Below are positions 46,401 through 55,043 of a stretch of 64,000 nucleotides of DNA, piece by piece. The DNA lies in assembly GCA_004564215.1 (NCBI GenBank), contig CP024846.1, forward strand, positions 1,736,001 through 1,800,000, read 5' to 3'. Every line of letters starts with the position of its first letter. Position 1 is the stretch's first letter. The DNA comes from Beijerinckiaceae bacterium (GTDB taxonomy: Bacteria > Pseudomonadota > Alphaproteobacteria > Rhizobiales > Beijerinckiaceae). The position numbers and the translations under genes are program-made. The notes beneath the pieces were generated by a model that was not told where the DNA came from, did no database searches, and saw only the letters and a program-made list of their open reading frames with translations.

Positions 46401-48619
46401 GTCTCCGAATGGCTCGACAAAGCACCGAGGGTTTCGCCAACGGTTGAATTCAAGCGCTCGTGGAGCGCTTCGACATGGCTAGTAAACTCCGTCACCGAAT
46501 TTAGCGCGGTCGTCCCAAGCCGCTCGCTCATCGCCTCGGAATGGCTCGACAATGCATCCAGGGTTTCGCCGACGGTCGCATTGAGATGAGCATGGAGCGC
46601 CTCGGTGCGGCCGGTGAACACCTCGACGGATTGCTGCGCGGTCGCCTCCAGGCGTTCGCCCATTTCCTGCCAATGGTTGGACAGCGCGCCAAGCGTGTCG
46701 ACACTTGTCGTGGAAAGCCTTTCGTGAAGCGCCTCGGTTTGGCTCGAAAAGGCCCGAAGCGTTTGCCCTGCGGTCGATTCCAGACGTTCGCTCAGCCGTT
46801 CGGAATGATCCGTCAAAGCCGCGAAGGTTTCATCGAGCGTCGCGGCGAGCCGTTCATTTAGGGCGCCGGTGTGGCTGGTCAGGGCAGCGACCGTATCTTG
46901 CCCTGTATGGGTCAGTTGCTCGTGCAGCTGCTCGGTATGATTGCTCAAGGCGGCGAGCGTATCTCCGACCGCGGTGGCGACTCGCTCGTGCAACGATTCG
47001 GTATGGCTGGTGAGCGTAGCGGCCGTCGTGTCGGCGGTCGCGGCGAAGCGTTGCTGGAGCTCCTCGCCATGCCGCTCGAACTGGGCGTGAAGTCTGGCCT
47101 GACGCTCGTCAAAAATGGTCGCCAGATTGCGGCTTGAATCTTCCAGGGACTCCCGCGCCTCAGTGGTGCGATCCTGGATCAGGCCGGCGATGCGGCCGCC
47201 CATTTCGGTAAGGCTTTCCTGCAGGCTGTTGCCTTGCACCGCGACAACATCGTGGAGGCGATCGCTGGTTTCGGCCAGGCGAATCGCAAGATTGTCGCCG
47301 CGCGCGAAAATCGTCTCGGCGATTCTTGTACCAGTCACGTCGATGCGTTGCGCAAGGGCGTCACCCCGGCTTTCGAGGTCGAGGACCAGCGTTTCCCTGG
47401 CATTCGACAAGCGCTGATCGATTTCCGCCACCCGGTCAGAAAGAATTTGCGCGATGCCATTGCTGGCGCCCGCGAGACTGGCGGCCGCTTCCTGGCCGGT
47501 CTGCGTCAGGCGCTTAACGAGATCATTGCTTTGAGAGGACAATTGCGCGGCGAGGTCATCGCGGCCTTGCCCCAGCGCGGTTTTGATCTCGTCTCCCTTG
47601 GAACTGAGCGAGGCGGTGACGCGGCCGGCGGCTTCCCCGACACTCTCTTCAAAACGGGTGGAGGCACGATCGAGATCCCGGGAGAGATTGTCATGCGCAA
47701 GCGCGATCGCCCCCCGCACCCGATCCGCATTGGTGAGAATGGATTCCCGCTCCGACGCTATTTCGTCGATCAGGGACCGAACGCGGCGCTCATTATCCGC
47801 ATAGGACCGCTCCAGATTGGAAACTTCCGACCGCACGAGCGTTTCGAGTTCGCTCGCTCTTGCCAGAGCCCGTTCAATGCCGTCGCCCATTGAGGCGACT
47901 TCGCGCCGAATGGCCTGCGACAGCGTAACCATCTGTTCGGTGGCGATGGTTTCAGGCTCCGCCAGCCGCAGCGCGACTTCCGTCATGGACCGGGCCGCCA
48001 AGCGCATTTCCTGAACGCGCCGCACCAAGGTGACGGTCACCAGGACGAAAATGATCGGGCCGACAATGGTCATGAGGTAGAGCGCGGCTTCCGGCAACAA
48101 GGAGCCGGCGGGCAGCGCGAAGATGACCGAACGATTGGCAACGAGGTAGCCAAGAACCAGAATGACCCAAAGGCCCGAACAGGCGACGACGAGCGCCGTC
48201 GGAACGCCGCTCGACCGGCTTTGGAACGCGCGCAGAACTTCGCCGGCGGACTGGCGGTCATCATTGGCCGGGCGCACAGATGCGGTGGCCGCCGCGGCGC
48301 GCTCGACGGTGCGCGGATCGTTGGCGGCGAGCATCGCCCGCGTCTGATCGAATAAGCGATCCTCATCATTGCCGAGCGCCTCTGGCGGCTGCGGGCGTGC
48401 GGGTTCACGCGAGCGCCCCGGCTCGCTCGCGCGCTTTGAAGCGTCTCGCCGCGCCGCATTGGATCCGCGGTCGCCGGACAATCGATCTTTTGTTTTGTCC
48501 TTGCTCGGTGCGGGCTCTGCCGGTTCGGCGCCGAGATCGCCGGCGCGAAGGTTGAGCGCCTCTTCGATGGCTAAAAGCGCCGCAGCCGCAGGGTCTTGAG
48601 CCTGTTTGGAACTCGCCAT
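43418..48619 (-). CDS. gpr: Giant apolipoprotein-like growth-pole-ring protein
   Basis: A 1733-residue membrane-anchored, almost wholly helical protein resembling GPR of Agrobacterium and RgsE of Sinorhizobium, which form a ring at the growing pole and are needed for unipolar growth. Residues 1-138 are low-complexity and polar. Two spans follow (about 139-161 and 177-199), then about 1300 residues of helix. From about residue 517 to 846 (DNA about 46084-47071) there are 15 in-register 22-residue repeats of the type HTEALHERLSTTxxDTLGALSN, the period of apolipoprotein helices. Ala/Arg/Pro-rich sequence follows, then a conserved C-terminus (AFSRRIYVGRGAQTFDEVRRRY ... YLLSETGKVYTMLAHAAGRLR). The known homologues are longer (about 2100), and identity is by architecture. 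Confidence 0.8.
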   Translation of the reverse strand: MASSKQAQDPAAAALLAIEEALNLRAGDLGAEPAEPAPSKDKTKDRLSGDRGSNAARRDASKRASEPGRSREPARPQPPEALGNDEDRLFDQTRAMLAANDPRTVERAAAATASVRPANDDRQSAGEVLRAFQSRSSGVPTALVVACSGLWVILVLGYLVANRSVIFALPAGSLLPEAALYLMTIVGPIIFVLVTVTLVRRVQEMRLAARSMTEVALRLAEPETIATEQMVTLSQAIRREVASMGDGIERALARASELETLVRSEVSNLERSYADNERRVRSLIDEIASERESILTNADRVRGAIALAHDNLSRDLDRASTRFEESVGEAAGRVTASLSSKGDEIKTALGQGRDDLAAQLSSQSNDLVKRLTQTGQEAAASLAGASNGIAQILSDRVAEIDQRLSNARETLVLDLESRGDALAQRIDVTGTRIAETIFARGDNLAIRLAETSDRLHDVVAVQGNSLQESLTEMGGRIAGLIQDRTTEARESLEDSSRNLATIFDERQARLHAQFERHGEELQQRFAATADTTAATLTSHTESLHERVATAVGDTLAALSNHTEQLHEQLTHTGQDTVAALTSHTGALNERLAATLDETFAALTDHSERLSERLESTAGQTLRAFSSQTEALHERLSTTSVDTLGALSNHWQEMGERLEATAQQSVEVFTGRTEALHAHLNATVGETLDALSSHSEAMSERLGTTALNSVTEFTSHVEALHERLNSTVGETLGALSSHSETMSERLEKTAERSVEVFTGHAEALHERLATALDETLGALTIHSDEMSERLAEAATGAVTAFADHTSALRENFEVTAQQAIASIGYQSNDLNDRFVQTAQEAINAITTHSDRVNEALAGRLLMFEETVIEQGGTIASNLVDHAGRFTATLADRLGSIENTLTVHGGELNDKLGMRAQEAAATLEAHIEAFESRTAAKAEEIGQTLNTLISRVDEGLDSRAKMLSETLTGRALEIARALGEGGDGIIRSLDEKAEEISVTLAARSTEIAEVFTAKADEVNAALGGRAEAIADTLDGRVSEFEDRVVGRLATVSGELDARGRAIADTLAARTKEIDETLGLHTGNINSALDRETGHLGQMLSGRAEEIRDTISQAVEDLDRTLAGRAGEIGENLVERVNEISVTLANRLADLDGALGQRGQALQAALAARSGDLRELFETRGGQLIETLSSRGNEIAQEMTNLGEIVTQTIEGRGNAIAQHLAQKQTELTEAIEQSSEQLRSVIEDSASTSIGALVDTNEKLRTGMSEVIDRLVNTSTALQAAIGSSGADFAAAEHSLSDRMDDFRSVLDHVVAEINQFNQATRATIDDAGSLAETIVLHRESLAGSAGELSRSQGELDEMLTARRDSLESLITNITERREEFEGMMTSFAGRLEDSFEKAATQARDINAFLSETSQATGGMVDRQFADIRANIAQEREQTAAALRAACEQVNAEVDGIFGQTTERFQAAAAELRNMSRDIHKELEATREALRRGATDLPQETAQQAALMRRAVADQIKALEELSDIVTRSGRGLDVSQPAPLASERAGSQTASRRAEPAHVAEAPRTPEPQRPEPQKPRPAARPPAAGAKPPERGNGWISDLLARADSEEPVPAPKAVAKATQAAQPLDAFSLDVARLIDHAAVSDAWERHRRGEANAFSRRIYVGRGAQTFDEVRRRYRLDPEFHATIDRYIQEFERLLAELGGDTGGEAVTKTYLLSETGKVYTMLAHAAGRLR

Positions 48620-49043
48620 GGATACCCCTTACAAACTCTATCTAGCGCGAGGGGCCAGGGCTCCCCGCCAATACGCCACCGAGCGGCCCCGGTCGGAACC
48701 GTTAACCAAAGCTTACTTTACAGCCGGAGCTCTGGGATTCAAACCGCTTGGCCAAAGCCATTTATAAACATCGTTAACGTGGCCATAGGCTTACACGCTA
48801 AAGAGGGCGCATTTTGGATAGGTTTGACCACTCGAATAGAATGGGGCGTCCGTCGGACAAGCGGCTTTTTTATGGCGATTGCCAAGGGTCAAGCCTGTAT
48901 CCTCAGGCACGCCATTGCCCGCCGAAGGCGAGATCGCGCGGGACGCCATTACCAGATAGAAACAAAAATACATTCTATATCAATATGTTAATTGAAAGTT
49001 TAGAGTTCTTCAAGGCTGCCCTTGCCCTCGGAGTTTGCTGCTG
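48620..49043 (+). other. Intergenic region between gpr and rubrerythrin
   Basis: About 425 bases that must hold the divergent promoters of the growth-pole gene and rubrerythrin. The short frames on both strands lack ribosome binding sites. I see no RNA gene. The rubrerythrin side ends in the Irr-like box at 49044. Confidence 0.5.
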
Positions 49044-49058
49044 TTAGAACCATTCTAA
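49044..49058. promoter_or_regulatory. Irr/ICE-like box upstream of rubrerythrin
   Basis: TTAGAACCATTCTAA is a perfect inverted repeat (TTAGAA and TTCTAA around CCA) and fits the iron control element of rhizobial Irr, TTTAGAANNNTTCTAA, except for one flanking base. It lies 59 bases before the rubrerythrin ATG. Irr controls iron storage and mbfA/ferritin-like genes in Rhizobiales; control here is inferred. Confidence 0.65.
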
Positions 49059-49117
49059 CCCGACTCAGGGCACCGTGCCTGATGCTCGGGCTCCGCCAAA
49101 TCGAGAAGGACGTAAAC

Positions 49118-49540
49118 ATGGCAGGGCTGAGTGGCAGCAAAACCGAATCCAATCTGAAGGATGCCTTCGCGGGCGAATCCCAGGCAAACCGGAGATATCT
49201 CTATTTCGCGCAAAAGGCCGACGTCGAAGGCTTTAACGACGTGGCCGCGGTTTTCCGTTCGACCGCCGAGGGTGAAACGGGTCATGCGCATGGTCATCTG
49301 GAGTTCCTGGAAGAAGTCGGCGATCCGGCGACCGGCCTCCCCATCGGCGAAACCTCAAAGAACCTGACCGCTGCCGTTGCGGGGGAAACCCACGAATACA
49401 CCGACATGTATCCGGGAATGGCGCGCACCGCCCGCGAAGAGGGTTTTGGCGAGATCGCCGATTGGTTCGAGACGCTTGCCAAGGCGGAGCGCTCGCACGC
49501 GGGCCGCTTCCAGAAAGCTCTCGACGAACTGCCAAAGTAA
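49118..49540 (+). CDS. Rubrerythrin-type ferritin-like di-iron protein
   Basis: Rubrerythrins reduce hydrogen peroxide at a di-iron site in a four-helix bundle. The 140-residue product shows the iron ligands: the first helix NLKDAFAGESQANRRYLYFAQKA, FRSTAEGETGHAHGHLEFL, LTAAVAGETHEYTDMYPGMA and LAKAERSHAGRFQKAL, giving the ExxH-type motifs. It lacks the C-terminal rubredoxin domain, so it is a short form that needs another electron donor. The ATG at 49118 follows GAGAAGGA. It precedes the Fe-S oxidoreductase and DUF3501 genes, a neighbourhood common in proteobacteria, which may supply electrons. Confidence 0.9.
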   Translation: MAGLSGSKTESNLKDAFAGESQANRRYLYFAQKADVEGFNDVAAVFRSTAEGETGHAHGHLEFLEEVGDPATGLPIGETSKNLTAAVAGETHEYTDMYPGMARTAREEGFGEIADWFETLAKAERSHAGRFQKALDELPK

Positions 49541-49711
49541 TGGCAAGGCCGCCCGTCATCAGAATGGGCGGCGGTTCGGTCTCGCATTGCCTTTTCAAGA
49601 CAAGCTAGAGCGATGATTGCACCATGGGTCGAGCTCTCGGCCCATGGTTACTTCCGGCCAACCTGGCCGGCCGTCACCCTGTCGTTTTCTTTTTGAAGAA
49701 GTCTGCATCCC

Positions 49712-51058
49712 ATGAGCGAAGGCGGCCTTGCGGCTCCGTCCCGACATCCGTTGGACTGGCAAAATCCGGACTTCTATGATGAGGCGAAGCTCGATGCCGA
49801 GATGCGGCGCGTGTTCGACATCTGTCACGGCTGCCGCCGCTGCTTCAACCTTTGCGACTCGTTTCCGCGCCTCTTCGATCTGGTCGATGCCGCCCCGAAT
49901 GGCGAATTAGACACCGTCGCCAGCGCCGACTTCAAGCCGGTGGTGGACGCATGCACGCTCTGTGACATGTGCTACATGACGAAGTGCCCTTATGTTCCCC
50001 CGCATGAATTCAATCTCGACTTTCCGCATCTGATGCTCCGCTACCGCGCGATGGAAGCGAGCAAGGGCAAAATAAAGACCGCCGATCGCGAGCTCGCCAA
50101 GACCGATCGCAACGGCAAGCTTGCGCATTATCTGGCGCCTCTCGCCAATTGGGCCACGGACCGCGCCAGCAAATCCATGCGCGCCATTCTCGCAAAGGTC
50201 GCTGGACTTCATAAGGCGGCCTGGCTGCCCAAATACAGCTCGCAGAGCTTGGAGGCGCTCAGCCGCGAAAATCCGCCGGCTCTCAATCCGGACGCGCCGG
50301 CCCATGGCCGCAAAGCGGTGATCTACTCGACCTGTTTTTCCAATTACAACGACCCCAACATCGGGCTCGCAGCCCGCGCGGTGCTCGCCAAAAACGGTGT
50401 CGAGACGGAGGTCGTGCATCCGCATTGCTGCGGCATGCCGATGCTGGAGCAGGGCGAAATCGCGGAAGTGGCCAAGGCCGCCAAGATCGTGGCCGCGGCA
50501 ATGCAGCCCTGGATCGAAAAAGGCTATGACGTCATCGCGCTCGTTCCGTCCTGCGCCTTGATGCTGAAACTCGAATGGCCTTTGATTTTGCCGCAGGACG
50601 AAGACATCAAGCGGCTGGCCCGGGCAACCTTCGATCTCAGCGAATATGTCGTTGGCATCGCCCGCAAGGAGGGGTTGGCGCCGGGACTGCTGCCGGTCGC
50701 TCCGGGCGGCATTGCCCTGCATATTTCCTGTCATTCGCGGGCACAGAACATGGGCCAAAAAGCGCGCGAATTGCTGAAGCTTTTGCCGGCTGTGAATTTG
50801 CAGGTCATCGAGCGCTGTTCTGGGCATGGCGGTGCCTGGGGCTATAAGGAACCGAATTTCGACACGGCGATGAAAGTGGGTGCGCCTGTGGCCCGGCAGG
50901 CCGCGGACAGCGGCAAAGCCGTGGTCACCTCGGAGTGCCCGCTCGCCGGCCTTCATATCGCGCAGGGGATCGATAAGATCCGTGGCGACAAACCCAAACC
51001 GCGCCTCGTCAGTCACCCGATCCAACTCATTGCGGAAGCTTACGAGCTCAACGACTGA
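49712..51058 (+). CDS. GlpC/HdrD-like Fe-S oxidoreductase
   Basis: A 448-residue protein with two 4Fe-4S ferredoxin motifs near the N-terminus (ICHGCRRCFNLCDSFP and ACTLCDMCYMTKCPYVPP) and two CCG-type cysteine-rich domains (HPHCCGMPMLEQG; the second reads RCSGHGGAWG). This is the layout of GlpC, HdrD and related electron-transfer subunits. It probably passes electrons to a partner; between rubrerythrin and DUF3501, that partner is likely rubrerythrin. No membrane segment is seen. There is a 171-base gap to rubrerythrin upstream and a 47-base gap to DUF3501 downstream. Confidence 0.88.
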   Translation: MSEGGLAAPSRHPLDWQNPDFYDEAKLDAEMRRVFDICHGCRRCFNLCDSFPRLFDLVDAAPNGELDTVASADFKPVVDACTLCDMCYMTKCPYVPPHEFNLDFPHLMLRYRAMEASKGKIKTADRELAKTDRNGKLAHYLAPLANWATDRASKSMRAILAKVAGLHKAAWLPKYSSQSLEALSRENPPALNPDAPAHGRKAVIYSTCFSNYNDPNIGLAARAVLAKNGVETEVVHPHCCGMPMLEQGEIAEVAKAAKIVAAAMQPWIEKGYDVIALVPSCALMLKLEWPLILPQDEDIKRLARATFDLSEYVVGIARKEGLAPGLLPVAPGGIALHISCHSRAQNMGQKARELLKLLPAVNLQVIERCSGHGGAWGYKEPNFDTAMKVGAPVARQAADSGKAVVTSECPLAGLHIAQGIDKIRGDKPKPRLVSHPIQLIAEAYELND

Positions 51059-51105
51059 TGGGGCCAGCGACGGGTTGGCACAGAGTGTAATTTGTGGAGC
51101 AGGTC

Positions 51106-51696
51106 ATGGACCGGAAGCATAATCTCACGGCCGCCGACATCCTGCCGATGGCCGAATATGGAAAGATCCGGGGCGAGTGCCGGCGCAAGATGTCCGAGCG
51201 CAAATGCAACCGACGGGCGGAGATCGGGCCCCACATCACCTTCTATTTCGAAAATTATGAAACCATGTGGATGCAGGTCCACGAGATGGTGTTTATCGAA
51301 AAAGGTGGCGCGGAGCAGATCGAGCAGGAGCTCGTGGCCTATAATCCGCTGATCCCCAAGGGCCAGGAACTGGTCGCGACCTTCATGATCGAAATCGACG
51401 ATCCGGATCGGCGAAAGCGCGTTCTCGGCGGCCTCGGCGGGATCGAAAGCACTGCATTCATCGAGATCGGCGGCGAGCGCAGCCAAGGACGCCCGGAAGA
51501 AGATCAGGATCGGACCCGCGACGACGGAAAAGCCTCGGCGGTTCAGTTCGTGCACTTCCCATTGACCACCGCTCAAATCGCGCTGTTTCGGACCCCCAAC
51601 GCGAAGGTGACCCTCGGCTTCACCCATCCCGCATACAGTCATATGGCGGTTCTGCCCGAAGCCATGCGGGCCGAGCTTTCGGGCGATTTCGACTAA
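51106..51696 (+). CDS. DUF3501 family protein
   Basis: A 196-residue conserved protein beginning MDRKHNLTAADILPMAEYGKI, with RHxFYFENYETMWMQVHEM-like sequence (HITFYFENYETMWMQVHEM), which I recognise as DUF3501. The biochemical role is unknown, but in many genomes it accompanies rubrerythrin and a GlpC-like Fe-S protein, as here. The ATG at 51106 has GGAG at a 6-base distance; a GTG at 51094 is less favoured. It is cytoplasmic. Confidence 0.85.
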   Translation: MDRKHNLTAADILPMAEYGKIRGECRRKMSERKCNRRAEIGPHITFYFENYETMWMQVHEMVFIEKGGAEQIEQELVAYNPLIPKGQELVATFMIEIDDPDRRKRVLGGLGGIESTAFIEIGGERSQGRPEEDQDRTRDDGKASAVQFVHFPLTTAQIALFRTPNAKVTLGFTHPAYSHMAVLPEAMRAELSGDFD

Positions 51697-51831
51697 ACCG
51701 AAACTTGGCCACCCATCGTCAAGGACGATTGGTATCATTTAAACCATCGATTAGACCGATATGAAACGGGCGGTTATAGCTCCCTTCACGGTCGATGCAG
51801 CGGCATCGACGATCTCGAAAGGAGTTTCTAA

Positions 51832-52386
51832 ATGGCTGCCATTGGTTCCAAAATTCCGAGCTTTTCCGTCGTCGGCGTCAAGCCGGGTTTTGAGGCGCAT
51901 GAGGAAAGCGGTAACAGCGCCTTCGAGATCCTGACCGAAGCTAGCTTTCCGGGCAAATGGAAGGTCATCTTCTTCTATCCCAAGGATTTCACCTTCGTCT
52001 GCCCCACCGAGATCGCCGAATTTGCGCGTCTCAGCAAGGAGTTTGAGGACCGCGACGCGGTTGTGCTCGGCGGCTCCACCGACAATGAATTCGTCAAGCT
52101 CGCTTGGCGGCGCGCGCATAAGGATCTCGCCAAGCTTCCGATCTGGCAATTCGCGGATACGAACGGAACGCTGACCGACGGCTTGGGTGTCCGCTCGCCG
52201 GATGGCGTCGCCTATCGCTACACCTTCATCGTCGATCCAGATAACGTCATCCAGCATATTTATGCCAACAATCTCAATGTCGGCCGGGCGCCGAAGGATA
52301 CTCTGCGCGTGCTGGACGCCTTGCAGACCGACGAGCTTTGCCCCTGTAACCGCGAGGTCGGCGGCGACGTCCTCCAGGTTGCTTGA
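51832..52386 (+). CDS. ahpC: Peroxiredoxin AhpC
   Basis: AhpC reduces peroxides with a reactive cysteine. The 184-residue protein has the peroxidatic Cys57 in [13 protein letters not shown] and, near the C-terminus, Cys170 and Cys172 in LCPCNR, the arrangement of AhpD-coupled peroxiredoxins, in which AhpD rather than AhpF recycles the enzyme. The next gene, 7 bases downstream, is AhpD, and OxyR is convergent with it. A GGAG site precedes the ATG at 51832. Confidence 0.94.
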   Translation: MAAIGSKIPSFSVVGVKPGFEAHEESGNSAFEILTEASFPGKWKVIFFYPKDFTFVCPTEIAEFARLSKEFEDRDAVVLGGSTDNEFVKLAWRRAHKDLAKLPIWQFADTNGTLTDGLGVRSPDGVAYRYTFIVDPDNVIQHIYANNLNVGRAPKDTLRVLDALQTDELCPCNREVGGDVLQVA

Positions 52387-52393
52387 GGCGCCC

Positions 52394-52927
52394 ATGTCGA
52401 TCGAAAGCCTGAAGGATAATATTCCCGACTTCGCCCGCGATGTCCGGCTGAACCTATCCGCCATCGTCAACGACGACACGCTCGGCAAGGAGTCCAAATA
52501 TGGGCTGCTTCTCGCCTGCGCGATCGCCACCCGCAACCCAGAGGTGGCACAGGCTTTCGATCAAGATGCGGCGCTGCATCTCCCCTCGGCGGCGCGCGAT
52601 GCCGCACGGGCGGCAGCCGCCATCATGGCGATGAACAATGTCTATTACAGATTTGTTCATCTGGCCTCGAACAAGGCCTATCGGACAATGCCGGCAAAGC
52701 TGCGCATGTCGGTGATTGGAAGTCCCGGCGTCGCCAAGACCGACTTCGAGCTTTGGTGTCTGGCGGTCTCGGCGATCAATGGTTGCGGCGCCTGCATCGA
52801 CGCGCATGAAAAGGTTTTGGCGGAGGCGGGTACGACGTCGGAAGCAATTCAGTTCGCGCTGCGCTGCGCCGCAATCGTTCAATCCGTGGCCGTGGCTCTT
52901 GAGGCCTCGCGGCTTTCGGCTGCCTGA
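52394..52927 (+). CDS. ahpD: Alkyl hydroperoxidase AhpD
   Basis: A 177-residue member of the AhpD family that recycles AhpC through its CxxC site; the motif [10 protein letters not shown] gives Cys131, Cys134 and His138. Its N-terminal domain ([23 protein letters not shown]) is the second, non-catalytic repeat of AhpD. It starts 7 bases after ahpC. The frame on the plus strand is open back to 52187 but only across ahpC in another frame. Its last 49 bases overlap the 3' end of oxyR on the opposite strand. Confidence 0.93.
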   Translation: MSIESLKDNIPDFARDVRLNLSAIVNDDTLGKESKYGLLLACAIATRNPEVAQAFDQDAALHLPSAARDAARAAAAIMAMNNVYYRFVHLASNKAYRTMPAKLRMSVIGSPGVAKTDFELWCLAVSAINGCGACIDAHEKVLAEAGTTSEAIQFALRCAAIVQSVAVALEASRLSAA

Positions 52928-53859
52928 ACGTAGACGCCGGAATCATCCAGCGGCTGTGCGACGCCTTTGGGGATGCTCTGCCGGATCAGATTAGCGAGAG
53001 CCAGCAGGGCCGGCCGGCGCGGGTTGGTCCTGCGCGAAATCAGGCGTACACGCCGCGAGGCGGGCGCCCCGTCGATCCGGCGCGCGGTGAGGGTTCCTGG
53101 CAGCCCATGCGGTTCAAGAAGCGCCAGACCGGGTGCCAGGGTCATGCCGTAGCCGGCCGCGGCCATGTGGAGAAGGGTCTGGAGGCTGGTCGCCCGCATG
53201 TCGGCCATGGCATCCTCGCCCAGATCCGGATGGTGGCAGAGTTCGAGTGCCTGATCGCGGAGGCAATGCCCGTCCGCGAGGAGCAGAAGGCTCTGGGGAT
53301 CGATGTCCGCGGCGGCGACACTCGGCCGCCCGGCAAGCGGATGATCTTCCGGCAGAACCAGGAAGAACGGCTCGTCGAACAGATCCGCGCTCTCGAGCCC
53401 AGGCGATTCCGGATCGGAGGCGATAATGGCGGCGTCGAGCCGGCCTGACACCACGAGGTCGATGAGCCGTGAGGTCAAATCCTCGACGAGAAGCAAGGGC
53501 GTCGCCGGCATCATCCGGCGTGCACGCGGCAGGACGAAAGGCATCAGATAGGGGCCGAGCGTGGGAATAACCCCGAGGTGCAGCGGCCCGATCATCGGGT
53601 CGCGGCAGGCCTTGGCGCAAGCGAGGAGATCGTCGGCAGCGGCGATCGCCCGTCGGGCATGTTCCAGGATTTGCTCGCCCGCCGCGGTGGTCGCAATCGA
53701 TTTGCCGACCCGCTCGAAAATACCAACCCCAAGTTTTTCTTCCAGTTTCAAAATCTGGCCGCTTAGGGTCGGCTGGCTGACATGGCAGGCCGTCGCGGCG
53801 CGGCCGAAGTGGCCGAGATCGGCGACGGCAACAATGTAACGGAGATCACGCAGGTTCAT
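52879..53859 (-). CDS. oxyR: LysR-family peroxide sensor OxyR
   Basis: A 326-residue transcription factor with an N-terminal LysR helix-turn-helix ([42 protein letters not shown]) and a regulatory domain containing Cys199 in [14 protein letters not shown] and Cys208 at its end. The numbering matches the redox cysteines of E. coli OxyR exactly. It would sense hydrogen peroxide and induce ahpC-ahpD, to which it is convergent with a 49-base overlap. The C-terminus is a few residues longer than usual. Confidence 0.94.
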   Translation of the reverse strand: MNLRDLRYIVAVADLGHFGRAATACHVSQPTLSGQILKLEEKLGVGIFERVGKSIATTAAGEQILEHARRAIAAADDLLACAKACRDPMIGPLHLGVIPTLGPYLMPFVLPRARRMMPATPLLLVEDLTSRLIDLVVSGRLDAAIIASDPESPGLESADLFDEPFFLVLPEDHPLAGRPSVAAADIDPQSLLLLADGHCLRDQALELCHHPDLGEDAMADMRATSLQTLLHMAAAGYGMTLAPGLALLEPHGLPGTLTARRIDGAPASRRVRLISRRTNPRRPALLALANLIRQSIPKGVAQPLDDSGVYVQAAESREASRATATD

Positions 53860-54002
53860 TCAATCGTGCTATCAAATCATAATCTTTAAAACAATCGGTC
53901 CAGCCTATGAAAGGCGGCCGAAGCGGCAGTTGTCGTCCGCGCGATGCATAGGGAAACCGCGCCCGGATGTGTGGCCGGGCGGCTCGGCCCGAGCCCATAG
54001 GG

Positions 54003-54692
54003 TCAGTAGACGCCTTTTCGGGCGATAACTGCGCCGACCGTGCGCAGCAAGATGATGAGATCCGTCGAGAACCGCCAATAGCGCACATATTCAGCATCGA
54101 GCTCGATCCGCCGGTCGTAGCTGCAGTCGCTGCGGCCGCTGATCTGCCAAAGCCCGGTCAAGCCAGGTCTCGCCGATAGATAGAGGCCGAGCTTGTCTCC
54201 ATAGCGCGCCATTTCGGACGGTACGATCGGACGCGGCCCGACCAGACTCATATCGCCACGAAGCACATTGATCAGCTGAGGCAGCTCATCAAGGCTGGAG
54301 TGCCGCAAGAACCGCCCCCAGGGCGTGATGCGGGGGTCGTTCGGCAGTTTTTGCGTGCGCTCCCAAATATCGCGGATCTCCGGGTCGGACGCCAACAGTG
54401 CTTTCAGCACCTCGTCCGCGCCCACGACCATCGATCGGAATTTAAGACATTTGAAGCGGCGTCCGCAGTGTCCAATCCTTGTGTGCGGATAGATCACCGG
54501 GCCGGGGTCCAAAAGTTTCATAGCGAGTGAAACGAAGACAATGAGGGGAACGATACAAATAATGATCAGCGATGCGGCGACTATATCGAAAAGCCGTTTT
54601 GCGGGTCCGCCTACAATTACCCGTCGGCTGCCCAAACTAGACCGCTGTAACTGCCTCCGCAGTATTGTGAACCCAGCATCTAACATATACAT
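54003..54692 (-). CDS. Exopolysaccharide sugar transferase (ExoY-like)
   Basis: A 229-residue monotopic phosphosugar transferase that starts a polysaccharide by moving sugar-phosphate onto undecaprenyl phosphate. The membrane segment VAASLIIICIVPLIVFVSLAM is followed by the catalytic region (FKCLKFRSMVVGADE, LRHSSLDELPQLINVLRGDMSLVGPRP and RPGLTGLWQISGRSD), which is the family core. Length suits the short ExoY type rather than the long WcaJ type. It stands alone; no polymer gene cluster is visible. Confidence 0.9.
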   Translation of the reverse strand: MYMLDAGFTILRRQLQRSSLGSRRVIVGGPAKRLFDIVAASLIIICIVPLIVFVSLAMKLLDPGPVIYPHTRIGHCGRRFKCLKFRSMVVGADEVLKALLASDPEIRDIWERTQKLPNDPRITPWGRFLRHSSLDELPQLINVLRGDMSLVGPRPIVPSEMARYGDKLGLYLSARPGLTGLWQISGRSDCSYDRRIELDAEYVRYWRFSTDLIILLRTVGAVIARKGVY

Positions 54693-54788
54693 TCCTCGTC
54701 AAATTGAAGTAATAATTCGTCGTTGCTGCCTAGCGCCTCCTCCTAGACGTCAATTATTGTTGGCTTTTTAGTTGTTTAACTTCTGGAT

Positions 54789-55025
54789 TTAAGTTTTATC
54801 CAGACCGGCCGCCGGCACCTGGCCCGATACAATGAGGGCTTGCTCGCGGGCCGCGCGATTCCAGCGCCGACGGGCCGCCAAGACGAGTTTGTTGGCTTTC
54901 GATCGATGCGCGATCAACCTCAGACCCGCGATGCTGAGGTCTTCCGGGGCCCGTTCGGAAAGGAAGTCGGCCGGTGCGCAAAACTCAACATTATCCGTAC
55001 TTTCATTCGGCATATTCGCTGGCAT
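54789..55025 (-). CDS. Small hypothetical protein
   Basis: A 78-residue frame beginning MPANMPNESTDNVEFCAPAD, with a charged, helical C-terminal half (IAHRSKANKLVLAARRRWNRAAREQAL). No membrane span or known motif is seen. The composition is protein-like, and it sits in line with the membrane protein gene 18 bases upstream on the same strand. No strong ribosome binding site is seen. Confidence 0.45.
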   Translation of the reverse strand: MPANMPNESTDNVEFCAPADFLSERAPEDLSIAGLRLIAHRSKANKLVLAARRRWNRAAREQALIVSGQVPAAGLDKT

Positions 55026-55043
55026 GACAGTACCCCGCGAGGT

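Noticed and set aside
49907..51025. 372-residue minus-strand frame opposite the Fe-S oxidoreductase
   Set aside because: The plus-strand product has intact iron-sulfur motifs; the antisense frame has none.
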